Positions 60,924 through 64,000 of a stretch of DNA of 64,000 nucleotides are shown here, piece after piece; position 1 is the first letter of the stretch, and every line of letters begins with the position of its first letter. The position numbers and the translations under genes are program-made. The DNA comes from [Mycobacterium] nativiensis (GTDB taxonomy: Bacteria > Actinomycetota > Actinomycetes > Mycobacteriales > Mycobacteriaceae), in the NCBI RefSeq assembly GCF_020172685.1, contig NZ_CP083986.1, forward strand, positions 5,210,447 to 5,274,446. Reading direction: 5' to 3'. Below the pieces are notes generated by a model, which had not been told where the DNA came from, ran no database searches, and saw nothing but the letters and a program-made list of their open reading frames with translations.

Positions 60924-62243
60924 GTGGCGACCCGCGACGACGTACTGGACGCGATCCACCGGATCGAGACGGCCGGTGGTGCGGGGGACAGGACTCGCGA
61001 GGCGCAGGCGGCACTGACCCTGCCGCTTCCCGAGGCAGGCTACGACCGGGTACTGAGCCAACTGCGGTCGGCGCACCCGCGAATTCTGTCCCCAACGGGT
61101 GTGGAGCAGCTGGGGCGAGCTGCGCAGGCGATGAAAGACGCCGAAGCAGCACTGGGTCACCAGCTGTCGGCGACCGCGGCCTTCGACCGGCAGGTTCTCG
61201 AAGCCTTGCGGCACGTGCACCAGACCACCGTGCAGGGACGCCGACGCCTCGACAGTCTGGAGACCGAGATCGTCGGCGCCGCGCAGGCCTGGGATCTGAG
61301 CACCGCCGCCGGCGCCCGAGAGTTCCAGCGATTCCTGATCGCCAAACTGGGCGAGATCATCCGGGTGGTCGAGGAAGCCAACGACGACGACACCTCCAAA
61401 CAGGCGTTGGCGACCGCGCTGATGACGCTGTATAACGCCCGAAACGGCCGAGACGACCCGGAGCCCGCCGACCGACAGGAGCTGGTCGATGGATCGACCA
61501 CGCCGCCGGCCGTCCCGGCCGCGATGGCGGACGTCGATGACGATCCCTATCTCGACCCACCTCCGGCCGACGGGTTGGAGCCCGGCTATCCGGCTTCACC
61601 TCAGCTCTCGCCCGAGATGCCCGCGATGCCTACGGTCCCGGGATTCGGCGGCGAATCCCCGGCATTCGGCGCCATGCCATCAGCGGTACCGAGTGGACTG
61701 CCGCTCACCGGCCTGGGGACAGAACCGCGGGATACCGACGCACTGGACGACGAGGAATACCCCGCCGATGCGGCGACTATCGAGAAGGCTTCGCACGATG
61801 ACCCGGACGGCGGCGAACCCGCCGACGACGCGGCGCCGGAGCCCTCGCACGACAACGGACCTGCCGCCGTGAGGCTGCCCGACGGCGCGACGATCACCGT
61901 CGCCGATCCTCGGCTGGCCGCGGCCATGCAGGCCGCCGCCGACGGGACTCCCGTCGCGGAGGCCTTCCGCCGCCAGGGGATTGACATCGCCCCGCCCGGC
62001 ACACCGGTGTCTGCACCCGTCGACGAGGCCCGGTTGCGGCCCGGAGACATCGGGGTGTTCACCGACCGCCTCGCCCTTGCCGTCGGCGATGGAAAGGCGC
62101 TGCTCGACGGCCAGATCCACCTCACCGGGAATCTGCGCGGGCCCGGATTCCTGGGTTGGCAGCATCCGCCGCTTCTCTCCGACGAGCCTGGGCCGATCGC
62201 CGAACCCGTGCCGACTCGCACGGCGGGGATCCGGCGAGCTTGA
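60924..62243 (+). CDS. DUF4226-type, putative type VII secretion-associated protein (Rv0026-like)
   Basis: Protein of 439 residues. The N-terminal 180 residues are mostly alpha-helical (LGRAAQAMKDAEAALGHQLS, LEALRHVHQTTVQGRRRL), as in DUF4226 proteins. An acidic, Pro-rich linker (about 190-310) leads to a compact C-terminal domain (VRLPDGATITVADPRLAAAM, RPGDIGVFTDRLALAVGDGK, LRGPGFLGWQHPP). The function is unknown. The layout resembles secreted effectors with a helical targeting end and a folded tail, which is inference. Confidence 0.7.
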   Translation: MATRDDVLDAIHRIETAGGAGDRTREAQAALTLPLPEAGYDRVLSQLRSAHPRILSPTGVEQLGRAAQAMKDAEAALGHQLSATAAFDRQVLEALRHVHQTTVQGRRRLDSLETEIVGAAQAWDLSTAAGAREFQRFLIAKLGEIIRVVEEANDDDTSKQALATALMTLYNARNGRDDPEPADRQELVDGSTTPPAVPAAMADVDDDPYLDPPPADGLEPGYPASPQLSPEMPAMPTVPGFGGESPAFGAMPSAVPSGLPLTGLGTEPRDTDALDDEEYPADAATIEKASHDDPDGGEPADDAAPEPSHDNGPAAVRLPDGATITVADPRLAAAMQAAADGTPVAEAFRRQGIDIAPPGTPVSAPVDEARLRPGDIGVFTDRLALAVGDGKALLDGQIHLTGNLRGPGFLGWQHPPLLSDEPGPIAEPVPTRTAGIRRA

Positions 62244-62290
62244 AAATCCCCAACCGAACCGTCATCGTCGACTAGCCAGGGAGGTAAAAG

Positions 62291-62605
62291 ATGCCACAGG
62301 AAATCCGCGTCAATCAGGACGTCCTGACCAACGCAGCCGGGAACCACCAGGAGGCATCGGATTATCTGGCCACCGTCTCGGCCTCTCATGAGGACTTACG
62401 GGCGACTCTGAATTCGCTCGGCCCGATCTACGGCGACTTTCGCCGGGCCGCGGACTCGTTGCTCGACGCCCGCAAGAGCTGCTACGACGACCAGTCGAGC
62501 GAACATTCGCAAGTGTCGGACAATTTGAACCTGGCAGTGGCAACGTGGAACAGGCATGAAGACGACGCAGCCAAGACCTTCCGACACCTCACCGACGGGC
62601 GCTGA
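62291..62605 (+). CDS. EspC-like (DUF2580) small helical protein (Rv0027-like)
   Basis: A 104-residue, all-helical protein that fits the EspC/DUF2580 family of ESX-1-secretion-associated proteins (IRVNQDVLTNAAGNHQEASD at the start, VATWNRHEDDAAKTFRHL at the end). GGGAGG lies 7 bases before the ATG. It shares one base with the next gene (TGATG). Confidence 0.75.
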   Translation: MPQEIRVNQDVLTNAAGNHQEASDYLATVSASHEDLRATLNSLGPIYGDFRRAADSLLDARKSCYDDQSSEHSQVSDNLNLAVATWNRHEDDAAKTFRHLTDGR

Positions 62606-62931
62606 TGACTGAGCCGAACCCGGCATTCGACACGGCCCACCCCAGCGGTGATGTGCTGTTCCGGTCCTGCCGCGGCGGCTATCTGCACAGTGTGGTGTTG
62701 GGCGAGGCGGCCATGGAGGCCGACGTCAATCGACTGGCGGAGGCCATCGTGCTGGCCGCCGACGTGTCGTTTCTCAAGGCGGCGTTAGAGATCCGCGGTG
62801 AGATCGTCACGACCGGACACGCTCCCTCGGCGGCGGTGCCCACCAACGACGATCTCCGGGTGGCCACCGAGCGTCTACTGGTTCACCGGCTGCATGCCGA
62901 CCCCCGCGCCGCCAGCGGGACCGGACGCTAA
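62605..62931 (+). CDS. DUF2694 family protein (Rv0028-like)
   Basis: This 108-residue protein carries the DUF2694 signature FDTAHPSGDVLFRSCRGGYL, HSVVLGEAAMEADVNRLAEA and HAPSAAVPTNDDL. Family members occur in EspC-type gene neighbourhoods of mycobacteria. The function is unknown. Confidence 0.8.
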   Translation: MTEPNPAFDTAHPSGDVLFRSCRGGYLHSVVLGEAAMEADVNRLAEAIVLAADVSFLKAALEIRGEIVTTGHAPSAAVPTNDDLRVATERLLVHRLHADPRAASGTGR

Positions 62932-63086
62932 GTCACCCACCGGCCGGCAGTGTCGGCGCGCGGCGCGATATCGCCAGGTGGATCAACCACCATGTCACCG
63001 AACAGGTTTCGAGCGCGGGCCAGCAAATCGAGCACTTCGCTCAACTGTGCTGCACATCCCGTTCCCGGGGACCCGACATCGGCCAT
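62928..63086 (-). CDS. Possible small leaderless gene, 52 residues
   Basis: On the minus strand TAGCGT (complement of 63094-63099) stands 7 bases before an ATG that opens a 52-codon frame containing AAQLSEVLDLLARARNLFGD. About 63% of third positions are G or C, lower than in the neighbouring genes. Its end overlaps the DUF2694 stop by four bases. I recognise no family. The rest of the 300-base gap up to 63231 shows nothing else. Confidence 0.4.
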   Translation of the reverse strand: MADVGSPGTGCAAQLSEVLDLLARARNLFGDMVVDPPGDIAPRADTAGRWVT

Positions 63087-63219
63087 GGATTGCACGCTAC
63101 CCACCCGCTGTTGGCCTGACAATTCACAACACACCGGGGTTGTTGATGATCCGCGGATGCCTGTTGGGCGGGCGATTCCGTGGACTTGATATTGCACCGG
63201 AGTGCGGGGGCGGCAACGG

Positions 63220-63225
63220 TAGGCT
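63220..63225 (+). promoter_or_regulatory. Leaderless -10 (TAGGCT) of the Rv0029-like gene
   Basis: TAGGCT ends 6 bases before the GTG at 63232, and there is no ribosome site. Confidence 0.5.
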
Positions 63226-63231
63226 TGCGCG

Positions 63232-63981
63232 GTGGCAATCTTCGGTCGGCGGTCGGCGCGCCAGCGCCTACGGAGCGCGGCTCGGGAATCACTGACGATC
63301 CCGGCCTTCAGCGCTCCGGTCGACTGTAGCTCCTGGGTGCTCGGCGGACTGTGGCCCGCCGAGCTGGCGACGATCACGCCCGAGACGGCTCCGCTTGCCG
63401 ACTACCTGAACGCCGACCTGCAGCGAATCGCGAACTCGGCAAACGAAAAACTGCACGCCATCGGTCGATCTGATCTGGTCGGGCAGGCGCGCCAGACCGC
63501 TGAGGCCCGAGTCATCAACGTTGCCAGGGCGTTCGCCGTCCTTCGGGTGGAGTCGACGGTCCGGCAACTCCACAAGGAGGCCCTGGAGTTCCGCGCGGAG
63601 TACGCCAGCCTGAATCCCGCCCCGCCGCCCGTCGAGGAGACCGTACAGATCCCGGCAGACCCCGAGCCGCCCAGCCCGGTCGAGCCACCCCGAGAGGCCC
63701 CGAGTCAACCCAGCCGAGCGGCCCGGCACCGCATGCCCGACCAGTTCGTCGTCGAGATGCCCGAGGCGCCCCCGGCTCCGGAGGTCACCGAGGCATTCGA
63801 CGTGGTGAAACCGGAGCCGCCCGCCGTGCCGCGCCCCACCGAACCGGTCGTCATCGACCATGTCGACACCGAGCCGCCGACCACGGCGATGCCGGTCGAG
63901 CCACCCGTCGTCACGCCGGTCGAGCCGCTTGCGGTCCCCCTCATCGACGTGCCGGAGGATCTGACCGCCGTCATTCCCGCG
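63232..63981 (+). CDS. Rv0029-like conserved protein, 3' end missing
   Basis: About 250 residues are present. The N-terminal 130 residues look folded and helical (VDCSSWVLGGLWPAELATIT, ARVINVARAFAVLRVESTV), followed by a Pro/Glu/Val-rich linker (PVEPPREAPSQPSRAARHRM and several VEPP units). The C-terminal domain lies beyond the window. Genuine sequence ends at 63981; the next 19 bases are adapter, so any residues read from them are false. Confidence 0.65.
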
Positions 63982-64000
63982 CTGTCTCTTATACACATCT
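63982..64000. other. Tn5/Nextera mosaic-end adapter (sequencing artefact)
   Basis: The final 19 bases are CTGTCTCTTATACACATCT, the exact complement of the Tn5 mosaic end used in tagmentation libraries. It marks an untrimmed contig edge and is not part of the genome. Confidence 0.97.

Noticed and set aside
63289..63998. Two minus-strand reading frames starting MYKRQ and MCIRDS
   Set aside because: Their starts are translated from the Tn5 adapter; they are antisense to the Rv0029-like gene.

Overview
The window is a mycobacterial chromosome segment centred on the origin of replication. Supporting signs are the high G+C content, frequent GTG starts, many leaderless transcripts, and a gene order that follows the M. 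tuberculosis origin region. All comparisons with M. tuberculosis (Rv numbers, lengths, residues) are from memory, not from a search. The species cannot be fixed from the sequence; a non-tuberculous mycobacterium is likely. The last 19 bases are a Tn5/Nextera mosaic-end adapter, so the right edge is an untrimmed sequencing artefact and the genome does not end there.

Left part (1-6101): the end of a Cys/Gly-rich protein, then Rv0038 (YqgE), Rv0037c (MFS) and Rv0036c (DinB/MDMPI-like) homologues, a secreted PE-PPE-domain hydrolase, an Asp-rich repeat protein and pcnA. In M. tuberculosis the Rv0036c-Rv0038 block lies on the other side of oriC; here it lies left of it, with strand relative to replication unchanged. 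6211-17547: mutT4, DUF6049, murJ, sigM, a shortened rsmA, trxB, trxC, cwlM and the Rv3916c homologue. 17772-23125: parB, parA, rsmG, jag, yidC, yidD, rnpA and rpmH, all on the minus strand, with three parS sites.

Origin and right side: dnaA has a DnaA-box array upstream, and oriC lies between dnaA and dnaN. Then come recF, dciA, gyrB, gyrA, a DUF3566 protein, tRNA-Ile, tRNA-Ala, cwsA, ppiA, a PH-domain protein, crgA, a DUF881 protein and trpG/pabA. The minus-strand growth and division operon fhaA-fhaB-pstP-rodA-pbpA-pknA-pknB follows, its members from fhaB to pknB joined by 4-base stop/start overlaps. PknB, PstP, FhaA, MurJ and CwlM, which known work places in one phospho-signalling circuit for peptidoglycan synthesis, are all in this window.

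Accessory part (47984-64000): tRNA-Leu with a strong terminator, a DUF6670 protein, two TetR regulators, and a tightly packed oxidation cluster (flavin monooxygenase, alpha/beta hydrolase, acyl-CoA ligase, SDR, Zn-alcohol dehydrogenase, DapB-like oxidoreductase). The cluster resembles the mymA operon in content but is preceded by a TetR gene and two matched operator-like palindromes. After a pirin comes the whiB5-Rv0023-to-Rv0029-like locus: WhiB5, an XRE regulator, an NlpC/P60 protein, a DUF4226-like protein, an EspC-like protein, a DUF2694 protein and a truncated Rv0029-like protein. It looks like an orphan set of type VII secretion-associated genes. No insertion sequence, prophage or CRISPR array was seen.
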